DNA of 64,000 nucleotides from Gemmobacter lanyuensis (GCF_014652355.1 NZ_BMYQ01000004.1:1-64000); one strand, 5' to 3'. Positions 7,758 to 17,935 are shown, numbered from the stretch's first letter. Numbers and translations are program-made. The notes: generated by a model not told the origin, from the sequence alone.

Positions 7758-8473
7758 TGCGATTTTGGGGATTGATCATCGTGGCCTGTCTGCTGGCGTC
7801 ACCAGTCGCAGCGCAGACACTGCCCGATGTTCTTCCAGAAGGCTCGGAGCTTTCATCCCGCGCGGTGCAGATGATCGGCCTGATCACGGTGCTCAGTATC
7901 GTTCCGGGGCTCGCGGTCACCGTCACCTGTTTCCCTTTTATCGTGACCGTGCTTTCCATCCTGCGTCAGGCCATCGGCCTGCAGCAGGCGCCGCCGAATA
8001 TGCTGATGGTCAGCCTCGCGCTGTTTTTGAGTTGGTTTGTCATGGATCCGGTGCTGACCGCTGCCTGGAGCCAGGGAATCGGCCCCTTTTCGCGCGGTGA
8101 GATGACCCTCGCGGAGGCGGCCCCCCTCGCGATGGAGCCTTTCCGCGGTTTCATGGCGGCACGCACGGATACGGAAACCTTCACGACCCTGCAGGAGCTT
8201 CGCCCCGGCGAATCGGGCCCCGCGGCTGGCGCACCGTTGTCGCTGCTGATTCCTGCCTTCCTATTGTCGGAAATCCAGCGCGCCTTTGAAATCGGGTTTC
8301 TTGTCTTTCTGCCGTTCCTGATCATTGATCTGGTTGTGGCGGCAGTCCTGATGGCGATGGGGATGATGATGGTTCCACCCGCCGTCGTGGCGTTGCCGTT
8401 CAAGCTTGCATTCTTTGTTGTGGCGGATGGTTGGGCGCTGTTGTCGAGCGCGCTGGTACGCAGCTATTTCTGA
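7757..8473 (+). CDS. fliP: Flagellar export gate protein FliP
   Basis: The 238-residue protein has a signal peptide ending near 'SPVAAQ' (residue about 20). FliP signatures follow: 'LSIVPGLAVTVTCFPFIVTVLSILRQAIGLQQAPPNMLMVSLALFLSWF' (described here in parts), 'LIPAFLLSEIQRAFEIGF', and 'VVAAVLMAMGMMMVPPAVVALPFKLAFFV'-type C-terminal helices. FliP forms the core of the type III export gate with FliQ and FliR, which are not in this window. It is the last gene of this operon, closed by the hairpin at 8501-8530. Confidence 0.95.
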   Translation: MRFWGLIIVACLLASPVAAQTLPDVLPEGSELSSRAVQMIGLITVLSIVPGLAVTVTCFPFIVTVLSILRQAIGLQQAPPNMLMVSLALFLSWFVMDPVLTAAWSQGIGPFSRGEMTLAEAAPLAMEPFRGFMAARTDTETFTTLQELRPGESGPAAGAPLSLLIPAFLLSEIQRAFEIGFLVFLPFLIIDLVVAAVLMAMGMMMVPPAVVALPFKLAFFVVADGWALLSSALVRSYF

Positions 8474-8500
8474 CAGCGAAATGATCTGTCAGAAAACCCA

Positions 8501-8530
8501 AAGGGCTTGCGCATTTCTGCGCAAGCCCTT
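8501..8530. terminator. Bidirectional hairpin between fliP and tRNA-Lys
   Basis: A 12-bp perfect stem (AAGGGCTTGCGC at 8501-8512 with GCGCAAGCCCTT at 8519-8530) encloses a 6-base loop. It lies between convergent fliP and tRNA-Lys and could end both transcripts. Confidence 0.75.
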
Positions 8531-8540
8531 GAGTTTACAG

Positions 8541-8616
8541 TGGTGAGCCGGACAGGATTCGAACCTGTGACCCGCTGATTAAAAGTCAGCTGCTCTACCA
8601 ACTGAGCTACCGGCCC
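8541..8616 (-). tRNA. tRNA-Lys (anticodon TTT)
   Basis: The 76-base reverse-strand cloverleaf begins GGGCCGGTAGCTCAG and has T-loop GGTTCGAATCC. The anticodon loop CTTTTAA gives anticodon TTT. The 3' CCA is encoded (TGG at 8541-8543 on the plus strand). The acceptor stem pairs GGGCCGG with CCGGCTC, with one G-T pair. Confidence 0.97.
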
Positions 8617-8632
8617 ACTGTCTGTGAGCGGG

Positions 8633-8661
8633 TAACTACGGTCTTCGGCCGGGGGGGTCAA
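8633..8661 (-). promoter_or_regulatory. Sigma70-type promoter of tRNA-Lys
   Basis: On the minus strand TTGACC (8661-8656), a 17-base spacer and TAGTTA (8638-8633) lie 17 bases upstream of the tRNA 5' end. The spacing and the -35 match the pattern seen at the other tRNA genes of this window. Confidence 0.7.
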
Positions 8662-8725
8662 GAGCGAAAAAACACAAAAATGTGGGACACTGGCAAAATC
8701 TCTGAATCTGGGGTAGGAGGCGCGA

Positions 8726-9562
8726 ATGGCTGAGCATTTTTCCCAAGGCCTGCCGTTCATGAAAATGCACGGTGCGGGCAATGACTTCGTAATTCTCGAC
8801 TCGCGCGGGCGCGGGGCGGTGACCACATCTGCCTTGGCGCGCGCTTTGGGCGACCGGAATCGTGGTGTCGGCTACGATCAGCTTGCTGAAATCCGCGATG
8901 CGGAAGATGCTGATTTCGCACTCGATTTCTGGAATAGTGACGGCAGCCGCGCTGGTGCCTGCGGAAACGCAACCCGTTGCGTCAGTCATTACATGATGCA
9001 GCAACTGGGTCGCGATCAGGTCACTTTGCTAACCCAGCGTGGCCGATTGTCGGCGCAGCGCCGGGCGGATGGATTGGTCTGTGTGAACATGGGGCATCCG
9101 CAGCGCGCGTGGCAGGAGGTGCCTCTTTCCCATGCGGTGGATACCGACCACCTGCCTCTGCCCGGGGACCCGGTTGCTGTGGGCATGGGCAATCCGCATT
9201 GCGTGTTTTTCGTCGCAGATGCCGACGCCCTGGATATCACCGCCGAGGGCCGCCGCTACGAGACCGATCCGCTTTTCCCGCAGAAAACCAATGTGGAATT
9301 CGCAAGCCTCATCGGCCCTGACCGCTTGCGCATGCGGGTGTGGGAACGTGGCGCCGGCATCACGCTGGCCTGCGGTTCCGGGGCCTGCGCGACGGCGGTT
9401 GCGGCGGCGACCCGCGGCCTTACTGGCCGGAACGTGACGCTCGATCTTGATGGCGGTGTGCTGGAGATCGACTGGCGTGATGATGGCGTCTGGATGGCGG
9501 GCCCCGTCGCCCATGTTTTCGACGCGGTTCTGTCCCCCGAATTTCTGCGGTCCGTCGCATGA
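8726..9562 (+). CDS. dapF: Diaminopimelate epimerase
   Basis: The 278-residue cytoplasmic enzyme interconverts LL- and meso-diaminopimelate for lysine and peptidoglycan synthesis. Family motifs are intact: '[10 protein letters not shown]' near the N-terminus, the first catalytic cysteine Cys79 in 'GACGNATRC' and the second, Cys216, in 'ACGSGACAT'. Start ATG 8726 follows TAGGAGG by five bases. The stop overlaps the mtaB start by four bases (ATGA), so the two are translationally coupled. Confidence 0.97.
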   Translation: MAEHFSQGLPFMKMHGAGNDFVILDSRGRGAVTTSALARALGDRNRGVGYDQLAEIRDAEDADFALDFWNSDGSRAGACGNATRCVSHYMMQQLGRDQVTLLTQRGRLSAQRRADGLVCVNMGHPQRAWQEVPLSHAVDTDHLPLPGDPVAVGMGNPHCVFFVADADALDITAEGRRYETDPLFPQKTNVEFASLIGPDRLRMRVWERGAGITLACGSGACATAVAAATRGLTGRNVTLDLDGGVLEIDWRDDGVWMAGPVAHVFDAVLSPEFLRSVA

Positions 9563-10812
9563 GCGCGCCGGTCTTTTCGACGCTCGGCTGCCGTCTGAAC
9601 GCCTATGAAACCGAGGCGATGAAGGAGCTGGCTGCCGCTGCGGGTGTGGAAAACGCGGTGGTCGTGAACACCTGTGCGGTAACGGCCGAGGCGGTCCGCA
9701 AGGCCAAGCAAGAGATTCGCCGTCTCGCACGCGAAAATCCCGGTGCGCCGGTTATCGTGACCGGCTGCGCCGCCCAGACCGAGCCGGAGACCTTTGCCGC
9801 CATGCCCGAGGTGACGCGGGTGGTCGGCAATACCGAAAAGATGCAGGCAGAGACGTGGACGGGTCTGCGCGTTCCCGATCTGATCGGCGCGACTGAAAAG
9901 GTCCAGGTCGATGATATCATGTCGGTCAAGGAAACGGCGGGCCATCTGATCGACGGCTTCGGCAGGCATCGCGCCTATGTGCAGGTGCAAAATGGCTGTG
10001 ACCATCGGTGCACCTTCTGCATCATCCCCTTTGGCCGGGGCAATTCCCGGTCTGTGCCCGCCGGTGTCGTGGTGGAACAGATCCGCCGTCTGGTGGACCG
10101 CGGCTTCAACGAAGTGGTGCTGACCGGCGTCGATCTGACCAGCTGGGGGGCGGATCTGCCCGCAACGCCGCGCCTTGGTGATCTGGTCATGCGGATCCTG
10201 CGGCTGGTCCCCGATCTGCCGCGGCTGCGCATCAGTTCGATTGACTCGATCGAGGCGGATGAGATGCTGATGCAGGCCATCGCGACCGAGCCGCGCCTTA
10301 TGCCGCATCTGCACCTCAGCCTGCAGGCCGGGGATGACATGATCCTCAAGCGCATGAAACGTCGCCACCTGCGGGATGATGCGATCCGGTTCTGCGAAGA
10401 CGCGCGGCGGCTTCGCCCGGAAATCATCTTCGGCGCTGATATCATCGCCGGGTTCCCGACCGAAACCGAAGAGATGTTCACAAACTCGCTGAAGCTGGTG
10501 GAAGATTGCGGTCTGACCTTCCTGCACGTCTTCCCTTTCAGCCCGCGCAAGGGGACGCCCGCGGCCCGCATGCCGCAGCTGAAGGGGCCAGTTGTCAAGG
10601 ACCGCGCGGGGCGTCTGCGCGCGGCGGGCGATCTGGCGCTGGCGCGGCATCTGCAGGCGCAGGTCGGGCGTAGCCATCGTGTTCTGATGGAAGGGCCGCG
10701 TCTGGGCCGCACGGAGCAGTTCACCGAAGTGGCCTTCGCGGCCGACCAGCCCGAGGGGCAGATTATCGCAGCCACCATCAATGGGTTTGCCGCCGGTCAG
10801 CTCACCGCCTAG
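9559..10812 (+). CDS. mtaB: tRNA t6A37 methylthiotransferase MtaB
   Basis: The 417-residue radical-SAM enzyme adds a methylthio group to N6-threonylcarbamoyladenosine at position 37 of tRNAs. An N-terminal methylthiotransferase domain holds three cluster cysteines ('LGCRLNAYE', 'VVNTCAV', 'VTGCAAQ'). The radical SAM motif is '[12 protein letters not shown]' (C-x3-C-x2-C, residues about 148-156). A '[12 protein letters not shown]' strand and a C-terminal TRAM-like region follow. Length and order fit MtaB rather than MiaB. It overlaps dapF by four bases. Confidence 0.92.
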   Translation: MSAPVFSTLGCRLNAYETEAMKELAAAAGVENAVVVNTCAVTAEAVRKAKQEIRRLARENPGAPVIVTGCAAQTEPETFAAMPEVTRVVGNTEKMQAETWTGLRVPDLIGATEKVQVDDIMSVKETAGHLIDGFGRHRAYVQVQNGCDHRCTFCIIPFGRGNSRSVPAGVVVEQIRRLVDRGFNEVVLTGVDLTSWGADLPATPRLGDLVMRILRLVPDLPRLRISSIDSIEADEMLMQAIATEPRLMPHLHLSLQAGDDMILKRMKRRHLRDDAIRFCEDARRLRPEIIFGADIIAGFPTETEEMFTNSLKLVEDCGLTFLHVFPFSPRKGTPAARMPQLKGPVVKDRAGRLRAAGDLALARHLQAQVGRSHRVLMEGPRLGRTEQFTEVAFAADQPEGQIIAATINGFAAGQLTA

Positions 10813-10834
10813 GGTCGTCGGGAAGGAGTTCCCT

Positions 10835-12724
10835 ATGGCCCAAGATCACGTCCATACCCCGACCGAATCGCAATTGGAAACGCTGCTGACCGCCGTCACC
10901 CTGATTGGGATGGCGGCGGCCCTTTTTGGTGAATTTGTTCTCGACGGCTGGTGGGATCATCTCGGGATCATCGCCGTCTATCTGGCTGCCGGGGTGCCGC
11001 TTGTTCTGGGCGCTCTTTCGGTGTTGCTCCGCGAAAGGCGGCTGGACATCGATTTTCTGATGGCCCTCGCGGCCGCGGCGGCGGCCCTTGTGGGGTCGCA
11101 TCTGGAAGGGGCGGTCCTTCTGACGCTGTTTGCCATTTCTGAAACGCTGGAACACCGGGCGATGGGCCGGGCCCGCCGCGCTGTTGAGGCACTGATGGCA
11201 TTGCGCCCCGACACAGCCTTCCTGAAAACGGCGGGTGGCCTGCGCGAGGTGCCGTCCGACAGTCTTCAGCCGGGCGATGTGGTCGTCGTGCGGCCTGGCG
11301 GGCGCATCCCGGTGGATGGCCGGATCGTTGCGGGCGAAGCTGCGATGGATCTTTCGACCATCACCGGCGAATCAATGCCTGTGCAGCGGCGGGCCGGGGA
11401 CCCGGTCTTTGAGGCGACGGTGAACCTGAATGGCGTGCTGGATGTAGGCGTTGAACGCGCGGTTGCCGAAAGCACCGTGGCGCGGATGGTTCGCCTTGTG
11501 ACCGAGGCGCAGGCCGCCAAGGCCCCGTCCGAGCGTTTTTCGGATTGGTTCGGCCAGCGCTATACAGTGCTGGTGCTGGTCGCGGCGGTATTGGCCTATG
11601 GCGGCCAGCTTGCCTTCGGTATCGCGCAGCAAGAGGCGCTCTATCGCGCGGCGACGCTGCTGGTTGCGGCAAGCCCCTGTGCGGTGGTGATCTCGGTCCC
11701 CGCGGCGATCCTGTCGGCGCTGTCGGCGGCGGCGCGTGGGGGGGTGTTGTTCAAGGGCGGTGCGGCGCTGGAAACCCTCGCCGAGGTGCGCGCCTTCGCC
11801 TTCGATAAAACCGGAACCCTGACCACGGGCCAGGCCGAGGTCACAGGCATCTATGCCGAGGATGCCGATCGCTTTCTGTGCAAGATCGCCGGGCTTGAGG
11901 CCCATTCCGAACATCCCATCGCTGATGCGATCCGCCGCGCCACGGCGGAACGCGGCCTGCAGCCCGATCCGGTGACCGATGTCATGGCCCATCCGAGCGA
12001 AGGGATCACAGGGCGCGATGACCAGGGCCCGATCTGGGCCGGCAATCCGCGCATGGCCGCCCGCATGGGGGCCGACCTGCCGCATCTGGAGGGCGTCAGC
12101 AACGGCGCCGAGACGCTGATCTGGCTGGGTCGTGGGGCGGTGCTGATGGGGGCAATCACCGTAGCGGACCGGCCGCGCGACAGTTCGCGCGATGCGCTGG
12201 CGGCCTTGAAGGCGCGGGGTGTTACCGTGGCGCTGATGACGGGCGACCGGCGCCCGGTGGCCGAACGGATCGGGGCCGAGCTGGGCCTTGCACCCGACGA
12301 CATCCACGCCGGGCTGATGCCCGAGGACAAGGTTGATCTGGTCGCGGGGCTGGCCGCCAAGGGCCGCGTGGCCTTTGTCGGCGATGGGGTGAACGATGCC
12401 GCCGCCCTGGCCCGCGCCGATGTCGGCATCGCCATGGGGGCGGCCGGCAGCGAGGTTGCACTGCAGGCCGCCGATGTGGCGCTTTTGTCCGAAGAGATGG
12501 GGCAGCTGGCTGCCGCTCATCGTCTGGCCGCACGAACGGCGCGGATCATTCGCCAGAACCTGATCTTCGCCATCGGGGCGATGGGGTGTCTGGTGATCGG
12601 GGGCCTGTTCTTCAACCTGCCACTGCCGCTGGCTGTTCTCGGCCACGAGGGCGGCACGGTTTTGGTGGTGCTGAACGGGCTGCGGCTGCTGGCCGATCCC
12701 ATCCGCGCCGACCGCCGCGCCTGA
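10835..12724 (+). CDS. P1B-4-type heavy-metal-transporting ATPase (CoaT/CtpD-like)
   Basis: The 629-residue P-type ATPase pumps divalent metal out of the cytoplasm. Visible motifs are the TGES loop, phosphorylated Asp324 in 'DKTGTLT', 'SEHPIA' in the nucleotide-binding domain and 'GDGVNDAAAL' in the hinge. The membrane metal site reads Ser280-Pro-Cys rather than CPC, and the last helix carries His604 in 'HEGGT'. This pair, plus the lack of an N-terminal metal-binding domain, defines subgroup P1B-4, whose members export Co2+, Fe2+ or Zn2+. ATG 10835 is chosen because AAGGAG lies 6 bases upstream; an earlier in-frame start would overlap mtaB. No metal regulator is adjacent. Confidence 0.88.
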   Translation: MAQDHVHTPTESQLETLLTAVTLIGMAAALFGEFVLDGWWDHLGIIAVYLAAGVPLVLGALSVLLRERRLDIDFLMALAAAAAALVGSHLEGAVLLTLFAISETLEHRAMGRARRAVEALMALRPDTAFLKTAGGLREVPSDSLQPGDVVVVRPGGRIPVDGRIVAGEAAMDLSTITGESMPVQRRAGDPVFEATVNLNGVLDVGVERAVAESTVARMVRLVTEAQAAKAPSERFSDWFGQRYTVLVLVAAVLAYGGQLAFGIAQQEALYRAATLLVAASPCAVVISVPAAILSALSAAARGGVLFKGGAALETLAEVRAFAFDKTGTLTTGQAEVTGIYAEDADRFLCKIAGLEAHSEHPIADAIRRATAERGLQPDPVTDVMAHPSEGITGRDDQGPIWAGNPRMAARMGADLPHLEGVSNGAETLIWLGRGAVLMGAITVADRPRDSSRDALAALKARGVTVALMTGDRRPVAERIGAELGLAPDDIHAGLMPEDKVDLVAGLAAKGRVAFVGDGVNDAAALARADVGIAMGAAGSEVALQAADVALLSEEMGQLAAAHRLAARTARIIRQNLIFAIGAMGCLVIGGLFFNLPLPLAVLGHEGGTVLVVLNGLRLLADPIRADRRA

Positions 12725-12730
12725 AACGGA

Positions 12731-12754
12731 AAAGGGCGCCCGCGGGCGCCCTTT
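12731..12754. terminator. Palindromic terminator between the metal ATPase and dnaJ
   Basis: A perfect 24-base palindrome (AAAGGGCGCCCG and its complement) ends in TTTTG on the plus side and has an A-run on the other. It sits between convergent genes and can serve both strands. Confidence 0.8.
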
Positions 12755-12756
12755 TG

Positions 12757-13914
12757 TTAGTTCTTCATGCCATCCCAGAAGTTCTTGACCTTCGAGAAAA
12801 AGGACGAAGCCTCAGGGTTGTTTTCCTCGGAAAGCTTCTCGAACTCACGCAGCAGCTCTTTTTGGCGGGCGGTCAGGTTCACCGGGGTTTCCACGACCAG
12901 CTCGATCAGCAGATCGCCGACCCCGCCGCCACGCAGGGCAGGCATCCCCTTGCCGCGCAGGCGCATCTGCTTGCCGGTCTGGCTGCCCGCCGGAACCTTC
13001 ACCCGTGACCTGCCGCCGTCGATCGTCGGCACCTCGACCTCGCCGCCCATTGCGGCCGTGGTCATCGGCACCGGGACGCGGAAGAACAGATGCACGCCAT
13101 CGCGCTGGAAGATCGAATGATCCCGCACCTCGATGAAGATATAGAGATCCCCCGAAGGCCCGCCACGCAGACCGGCCTCGCCCTCACCGGCAAGGCGGAT
13201 GCGCGTGCCGGTTTCAACACCCGCCGGGATATTGACCGAAAGCGCCCGGTCTTTCTCCACCCGGCCCGCGCCTGCACAGACCTTGCAGGGGTTTTTGACC
13301 ATCTGCCCCATGCCATTACAGGTGGGGCAGGTGCGTTCGACGGTGAAAAAGCCCTGCTGCGCCCGCACCTTGCCCAGACCCGAGCAGGTCGGGCAGGTCA
13401 CAGGCTCGGCGCCGCCCTCCGCCCCGGTGCCATGGCAGGCCTCACAGGCGGTCGAAGCCGGGACGTTGATGGTTTTCTGGACGCCCTTGAAGGCCTCCTC
13501 AAGCGAGACGCGCAGATTGTAGCGCAGGTCAGACCCGCGCTGCGCCCGGCTGCGCGCGCCCGCGCCGCCACGGCCCCCGCCGCCCATGAAATCGCCGAAC
13601 AGATCCTCGAACACATCCGAGAAGGCGCTGGCGAAATCGGCATTGCCGCCGCCAAAGCCGCCCCGCGCGCCGCCGCCGCCCATGCCCCCTTCGAAGGCCG
13701 CATGACCATAGCGGTCATAGGCGGCTTTCCGGTCTGGGTCTTTCAGCACGTCATAAGCCTCGTTCACTTCCTTGAACTGGGCTTCGGCATTGGGGTTGTC
13801 GGAATTGCGGTCGGGGTGCAGCTCCTTGGCCTTCTGGCGATAGGCCTTCTTCAACTCTTCGGCGGAAGCGCCGCGAGATGCGCCGAGCACCTCGTAATAA
13901 TCGCGTTTTGCCAT
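12757..13914 (-). CDS. dnaJ: Chaperone protein DnaJ
   Basis: The 385-residue cochaperone stimulates DnaK ATPase and delivers clients. It has an N-terminal J domain with HPD near residue 33, then a G/F-rich linker (about 75-115). Four zinc-binding CxxCxGxG repeats follow ('CEACHGTG', 'CPTCSGLG', 'CPTCNGMG', 'CKVCAGAG', residues about 150-210). The C-terminal substrate-binding domains complete it. It lies 71 bases downstream of dnaK on the same strand. Confidence 0.98.
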   Translation of the reverse strand: MAKRDYYEVLGASRGASAEELKKAYRQKAKELHPDRNSDNPNAEAQFKEVNEAYDVLKDPDRKAAYDRYGHAAFEGGMGGGGARGGFGGGNADFASAFSDVFEDLFGDFMGGGGRGGAGARSRAQRGSDLRYNLRVSLEEAFKGVQKTINVPASTACEACHGTGAEGGAEPVTCPTCSGLGKVRAQQGFFTVERTCPTCNGMGQMVKNPCKVCAGAGRVEKDRALSVNIPAGVETGTRIRLAGEGEAGLRGGPSGDLYIFIEVRDHSIFQRDGVHLFFRVPVPMTTAAMGGEVEVPTIDGGRSRVKVPAGSQTGKQMRLRGKGMPALRGGGVGDLLIELVVETPVNLTARQKELLREFEKLSEENNPEASSFFSKVKNFWDGMKN

Positions 13915-13940
13915 CGCAAACTCCCCTTAGGAACCGGAGA

Positions 13941-13966
13941 GGGGCGGCCCGTCGCCGGACCGCCCC
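13941..13966. other. Hairpin in the dnaK-dnaJ spacer
   Basis: GGGGCGG (13941-13947) pairs with CCGCCCC (13960-13966), with partial inner pairing. There is no U-run in the dnaK direction, so it is more likely an mRNA-processing or stability element than a full terminator. Confidence 0.35.
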
Positions 13967-13985
13967 CTTTCCGTTTCCAGCGGTC

Positions 13986-15896
13986 TTACTTCCGCTTGTT
14001 TTCGCCGAGGTCCTCGAAGTCGGCATCGACGATGTCATCGTCCGAGGCCCGCGGGCCATCGCCGTCCTCTGCCCCGTCCGCGTCGGCCTGCTGGGCCTTG
14101 TAGATCGCCTCGCCCAGCTTCATCGCAGCTTCGGTCAGGTTCTGGATGCCGCCGCGGATCTTGCCGGCGTCTTCCGACTTGAGCGTTTCTTCCAGCGCCC
14201 CCATGGCAAGCTCGATCGCCTCGACGGTCGAGGGATCAACCTTGTCGCCATGATCGGCCAGCGACTTCTTGGTCGAGTGGAGCAGGCTTTCACCCTGGTT
14301 CTTGGCCTCGACCAGCTCCTTGCGCTTCTTGTCGGCCTCGGCATTGGCCTCGGCGTCGCGGACCATCTTGTCGATTTCCTCATCGGACAGACCGCCCGAA
14401 GCCTGGATCGTGATGTTCTGCGATTTGCCGGTGCCCTTGTCCTTGGCGCTGACCGACACGATGCCGTTGGCGTCGATGTCGAATGTCACCTCGATCTGCG
14501 GCATGCCGCGCGGAGCCGGCGGGATGTCTTCCAGATTGAACTGCCCGAGCATCTTGTTGTCAGCCGCCATCTCGCGCTCGCCCTGGAACACCCGGATCGT
14601 CACAGCGTTCTGGTTGTCTTCGGCGGTCGAGAAGACCTGGCTCTTCTTGGTCGGGATGGTGGTATTGCGGTCGATCAGGCGGGTGAACACGCCGCCCAGC
14701 GTCTCGATCCCCAGCGACAGCGGGGTCACGTCGAGCAGCACCACATCCTTCACGTCGCCCTGCAGCACGCCCGCCTGGATCGCCGCGCCAAGCGCCACGA
14801 CCTCATCGGGGTTCACGCCCTTGTGGGGTTCCTTGCCGAAGAATTTGGTCACTTCCTCGATGACGCGCGGCATACGGGTCATACCGCCGACCAGAACCAC
14901 TTCGTCGATGTCGCTGGTCGACAGGCCCGCATCTTTCAGCGCAGCCTGGCAGGGCTTCATCGACTTCTTGATCAGGTCATCCACCAGGCTTTCCAGCTTG
15001 GCGCGGGTCAGTTTCATGACCATGTGCAGCGGGGTGCCCGAGTTGCGGTCCATCGAGATGAACGGCTGGTTGATCTCGGTCTGCTGGCTGGACGACAGCT
15101 CGATCTTGGCCTTTTCGGCAGCTTCCTTCAGACGCTGCAGCGCCATCTTGTCTTGAGTCAGATCGACGCCATGCTCTTTCTTGAACTCGTCGGCCAGATA
15201 GCTGACGATCCGCATGTCGAAGTCTTCGCCACCGAGGAAGGTGTCGCCGTTGGTCGATTTCACTTCGAACAGGCCATCGTCGATTTCGAGGATGGTGATA
15301 TCGAAGGTGCCGCCGCCAAGGTCATAGACGGCGATGGTCTTGGTGTCTTTCTTGTCCAGACCATAGGCCAGCGCGGCGGCGGTCGGTTCGTTGATGATGC
15401 GCAGCACCTCGAGGCCCGCGATCTTGCCCGCGTCCTTGGTGGCCTGACGCTGGGCGTCGTTGAAATAGGCCGGGACGGTGATGACGGCCTGGGTCACGGT
15501 CTCACCCAGATAGGATTCGGCCGTTTCCTTCATCTTCTGCAGAATCATCGCCGAAACCTGGGCGGGCGAGTATTTCTCGCCACGGGTTTCGACCCATGCA
15601 TCCCCATTGCCGCCGTTGACGACATTGTAGGGCAGGTTCTTCTGATCCTTGAGGATCGCCGGGTCATCATGGCGACGGCCAATCAGACGCTTGACGGCGA
15701 AAATGGTATTGGTGGGGTTCGTGACGGCCTGACGCTTGGCAGCCTGCCCGACCAGGCGTTCGGTTTCGGTGAAACCGACGATCGAGGGCGTGGTGCGCGC
15801 GCCTTCCGAGTTTTCGATGACGCGGGGTTGCGAACCATCCATGATGGCAACGCAGGAGTTCGTGGTCCCGAGGTCAATCCCGATGACTTTGGCCAT
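13986..15896 (-). CDS. dnaK: Chaperone protein DnaK (Hsp70)
   Basis: The 636-residue Hsp70 has an N-terminal ATPase domain starting '[15 protein letters not shown]', phosphate loops '[13 protein letters not shown]' and '[11 protein letters not shown]', and the '[20 protein letters not shown]' linker. The substrate-binding domain and a lid ending '[18 protein letters not shown]' follow. It folds and disaggregates proteins in the cytoplasm with DnaJ and GrpE. A promoter candidate lies at 16009-16037, leaving a leader of roughly 110 bases. Confidence 0.99.
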   Translation of the reverse strand: MAKVIGIDLGTTNSCVAIMDGSQPRVIENSEGARTTPSIVGFTETERLVGQAAKRQAVTNPTNTIFAVKRLIGRRHDDPAILKDQKNLPYNVVNGGNGDAWVETRGEKYSPAQVSAMILQKMKETAESYLGETVTQAVITVPAYFNDAQRQATKDAGKIAGLEVLRIINEPTAAALAYGLDKKDTKTIAVYDLGGGTFDITILEIDDGLFEVKSTNGDTFLGGEDFDMRIVSYLADEFKKEHGVDLTQDKMALQRLKEAAEKAKIELSSSQQTEINQPFISMDRNSGTPLHMVMKLTRAKLESLVDDLIKKSMKPCQAALKDAGLSTSDIDEVVLVGGMTRMPRVIEEVTKFFGKEPHKGVNPDEVVALGAAIQAGVLQGDVKDVVLLDVTPLSLGIETLGGVFTRLIDRNTTIPTKKSQVFSTAEDNQNAVTIRVFQGEREMAADNKMLGQFNLEDIPPAPRGMPQIEVTFDIDANGIVSVSAKDKGTGKSQNITIQASGGLSDEEIDKMVRDAEANAEADKKRKELVEAKNQGESLLHSTKKSLADHGDKVDPSTVEAIELAMGALEETLKSEDAGKIRGGIQNLTEAAMKLGEAIYKAQQADADGAEDGDGPRASDDDIVDADFEDLGENKRK

Positions 15897-16008
15897 GATA
15901 TACTACCTCTTCCTTCGGCGATGTTGTGGGGCCGGACCCTCATAAGGCTTCCGTCCCCGATCCCAATCCGGCAGGCTAGGGCGGCCCGCCCCAACCGGCT
16001 TCTGGGCG

Positions 16009-16037
16009 TATATAGGCAGGCAAAAACGGGCCTGCAA
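16009..16037 (-). promoter_or_regulatory. Probable dnaK promoter
   Basis: The minus strand has TTGCAG (16037-16032), a 17-base spacer and TATATA (16014-16009). The preceding C makes CTTGCAG, which also resembles the CTTGnnn -35 of heat-shock sigma32 promoters; which sigma factor uses it cannot be told from sequence. The rest of 15897-16184 shows no gene. Confidence 0.5.
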
Positions 16038-16184
16038 GCGTGACCGCGCGGGGAATCTCGACAGTCTGGTGAAACTTGTCGCGGATGGGCGATCCGCCGT
16101 CTCGTACGGGGCCTTGCGCGCCGCCAAGGTCTCGGCGCCCGGAGGCGGAAGCCGCGGGCGAACCGGCCAAGTTGTGCTGGCGCG

Positions 16185-17006
16185 TCAGCGCTTGGCGGCC
16201 CAGCTGGCCGAGATGTGTTTGCGGGTGAAGAATTCGCCCATCAGCCCGATCACGATACAGGCTGCCGTCACCTTGATTGGATAGTCGATGGAGCTGTAGT
16301 GCGGATGGTAGTTCAGGAAGATGAAACCGCGCCCCTGGTCGATCGTGTGGAAAAGGGGATTCCAGTCAAACCAGGCGAGAACATGGCCCGGCATCTTGTT
16401 GGCAACAAACATCTTGCCCGAAGCGATCATGTTTGCCCGCATGTAGAGCGAACAGAGGATGCCGAAGAAATCGGGGGCCCAAGGCTTTGCCGCCAGCATG
16501 ATCATGCCGATGCCCACGCCGCTGGCCCAGGACAGCACGAGCATCCCCAGTGCGCCCACGGGTTCGTAGATCGAAATCGGGGTGAAGATCACATGGTAGA
16601 AATACAGCACCACCGAGGCCGACAAGACCTGCAGATACAAAGCGCTGAGCGCAGAAGAGCAGATGGCGACGATCGTGTTCATCGGGCGGTGCAGCATCAT
16701 GGGCGAGGTCGGACCTTCTGCCCCCATGACCGCGCCCAAGGCCTTGGTATGGGTCATGAACATGAAGATGCCCGACATGATGTAGAGCACGAAGTTCCCG
16801 CGGATGGCGTTCGACCGGCCGCCCATGATGTTCATGATGACGTAAAAGACGACGATCAAGATTACCGTCTGCAGGATGTTCATCAGCAGGCCGATAATGG
16901 CATTGCCATGATTCTTGCGTACATGGCGCACGCTGGCATGAAAAATGAGCTCGAGCGTCGTGAACGCCGACCCTACCGATGATTTCGGCTGCTCGATCTC
17001 AAACAT
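16185..17006 (-). CDS. Polysaccharide export ABC transporter permease (KpsM/Wzm-like)
   Basis: The 273-residue ABC-2 type permease has six predicted membrane helices, beginning about residue 39, and closes with a basic tail. The general fold and short reentrant C-terminal part ('NPLFHTIDQGRGFIF') fit capsule or O-antigen exporters of the KpsM/RkpT type, which pass lipid-linked polysaccharide through the inner membrane. No ATPase partner is adjacent in the window. It is divergent from cysQ and the glycosyltransferase genes, supporting a surface polysaccharide role. Confidence 0.75.
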   Translation of the reverse strand: MFEIEQPKSSVGSAFTTLELIFHASVRHVRKNHGNAIIGLLMNILQTVILIVVFYVIMNIMGGRSNAIRGNFVLYIMSGIFMFMTHTKALGAVMGAEGPTSPMMLHRPMNTIVAICSSALSALYLQVLSASVVLYFYHVIFTPISIYEPVGALGMLVLSWASGVGIGMIMLAAKPWAPDFFGILCSLYMRANMIASGKMFVANKMPGHVLAWFDWNPLFHTIDQGRGFIFLNYHPHYSSIDYPIKVTAACIVIGLMGEFFTRKHISASWAAKR

Positions 17007-17140
17007 CTGCCAGACCTCTCTGGGCGCGCCCTGCCCGATCCTGAACGGGAAATCTTGCCGTTCCCTTAGCGAGCGATGATAAGGGATCGACCAAATTATT
17101 CAACTCTGCGGCCCGACCGGCCGCCTGCCGGAGCCGTACC

Positions 17141-17935
17141 ATGGATTTCAACCGCCTTGTCCCCGTCATTCGCCGTCTCGCGCTCGAGGCTGGTGACCGG
17201 ATCATGGAGGTCTACAATTCCCCCGATTTCGAGGTGAAGTCCAAGGGTGACGCCAGCCCTGTGACCGAAGCGGACGAGGCGGCCGATGCGCTGATTTCGG
17301 CGGGCCTTCAGGCCGAATTCCCCGAAATTCCGCTGATCACCGAAGAACAGGCCGACAGCCACGCGCTTGAGGCCAAGACCTTCCTGATCGTCGATCCGCT
17401 GGATGGCACCAAGGAATTCGTCCAGCGTCGGGGCGATTTCACGGTGAACATCGCCTATGTTCAGGACGGCGTGCCGATGCGCGGCGTTGTCTATGCCCCC
17501 GCACAGGGGCGGCTGTTCTACACCCAGGCCGACGGCAGCGCGGTCGAAGAAACCGGCACGCTGGACAAGTCGAGCCCCGGCACCCTGCGTCGGATCTCGG
17601 TCAGCATGCCCGATAATGACGCGCTGATGGTGGTGGCTTCGAAATCGCACCGCGATGCGGCTACCGATGATTACATCTCGAAATATTCAGTGAAGGACAT
17701 GCGCTCGGCCGGGTCCTCGCTGAAGTTCTGCCTGGTCGCCACGGGCGAGGCGGATCTGTATCCGCGGTTGGGCCGCACGATGGAATGGGACACCGCCGCC
17801 GGTGACGCCGTTCTGCGCGGGGCAGGGGGGCAGGTTGTCCGCTTCGATGATCATAGCGTGCTGGCCTACGGCAAGTCGGGCTGGGACAACCCCTTCTTCA
17901 TCGCCTATGCGCCCGGCGTGGAGCTGAAAAAGTGA
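17141..17935 (+). CDS. cysQ: 3'(2'),5'-bisphosphate nucleotidase CysQ
   Basis: The 264-residue member of the inositol monophosphatase family hydrolyses PAP (3'-phosphoadenosine 5'-phosphate) to AMP. Metal-site motifs are present: 'ITEEQ' (about 66-70), 'DPLDGTKEF' (about 86-94) and 'WDTAAGDAVL' near residue 215. PAP is the by-product of sulfotransferases, and a sulfotransferase gene lies at 25035 in the same region. It overlaps kdsB by four bases (GTGA). Confidence 0.9.
   Translation: MDFNRLVPVIRRLALEAGDRIMEVYNSPDFEVKSKGDASPVTEADEAADALISAGLQAEFPEIPLITEEQADSHALEAKTFLIVDPLDGTKEFVQRRGDFTVNIAYVQDGVPMRGVVYAPAQGRLFYTQADGSAVEETGTLDKSSPGTLRRISVSMPDNDALMVVASKSHRDAATDDYISKYSVKDMRSAGSSLKFCLVATGEADLYPRLGRTMEWDTAAGDAVLRGAGGQVVRFDDHSVLAYGKSGWDNPFFIAYAPGVELKK

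Noticed and set aside
13941-13966. Rho-independent terminator between dnaK and dnaJ
   Set aside because: The stem is good but no U-run follows in the direction of transcription; kept only as an mRNA hairpin.
13878-16043. A 721-codon open frame antisense to dnaK and part of dnaJ
   Set aside because: dnaK and dnaJ are unmistakable on the other strand; the antisense frame results from codon bias.
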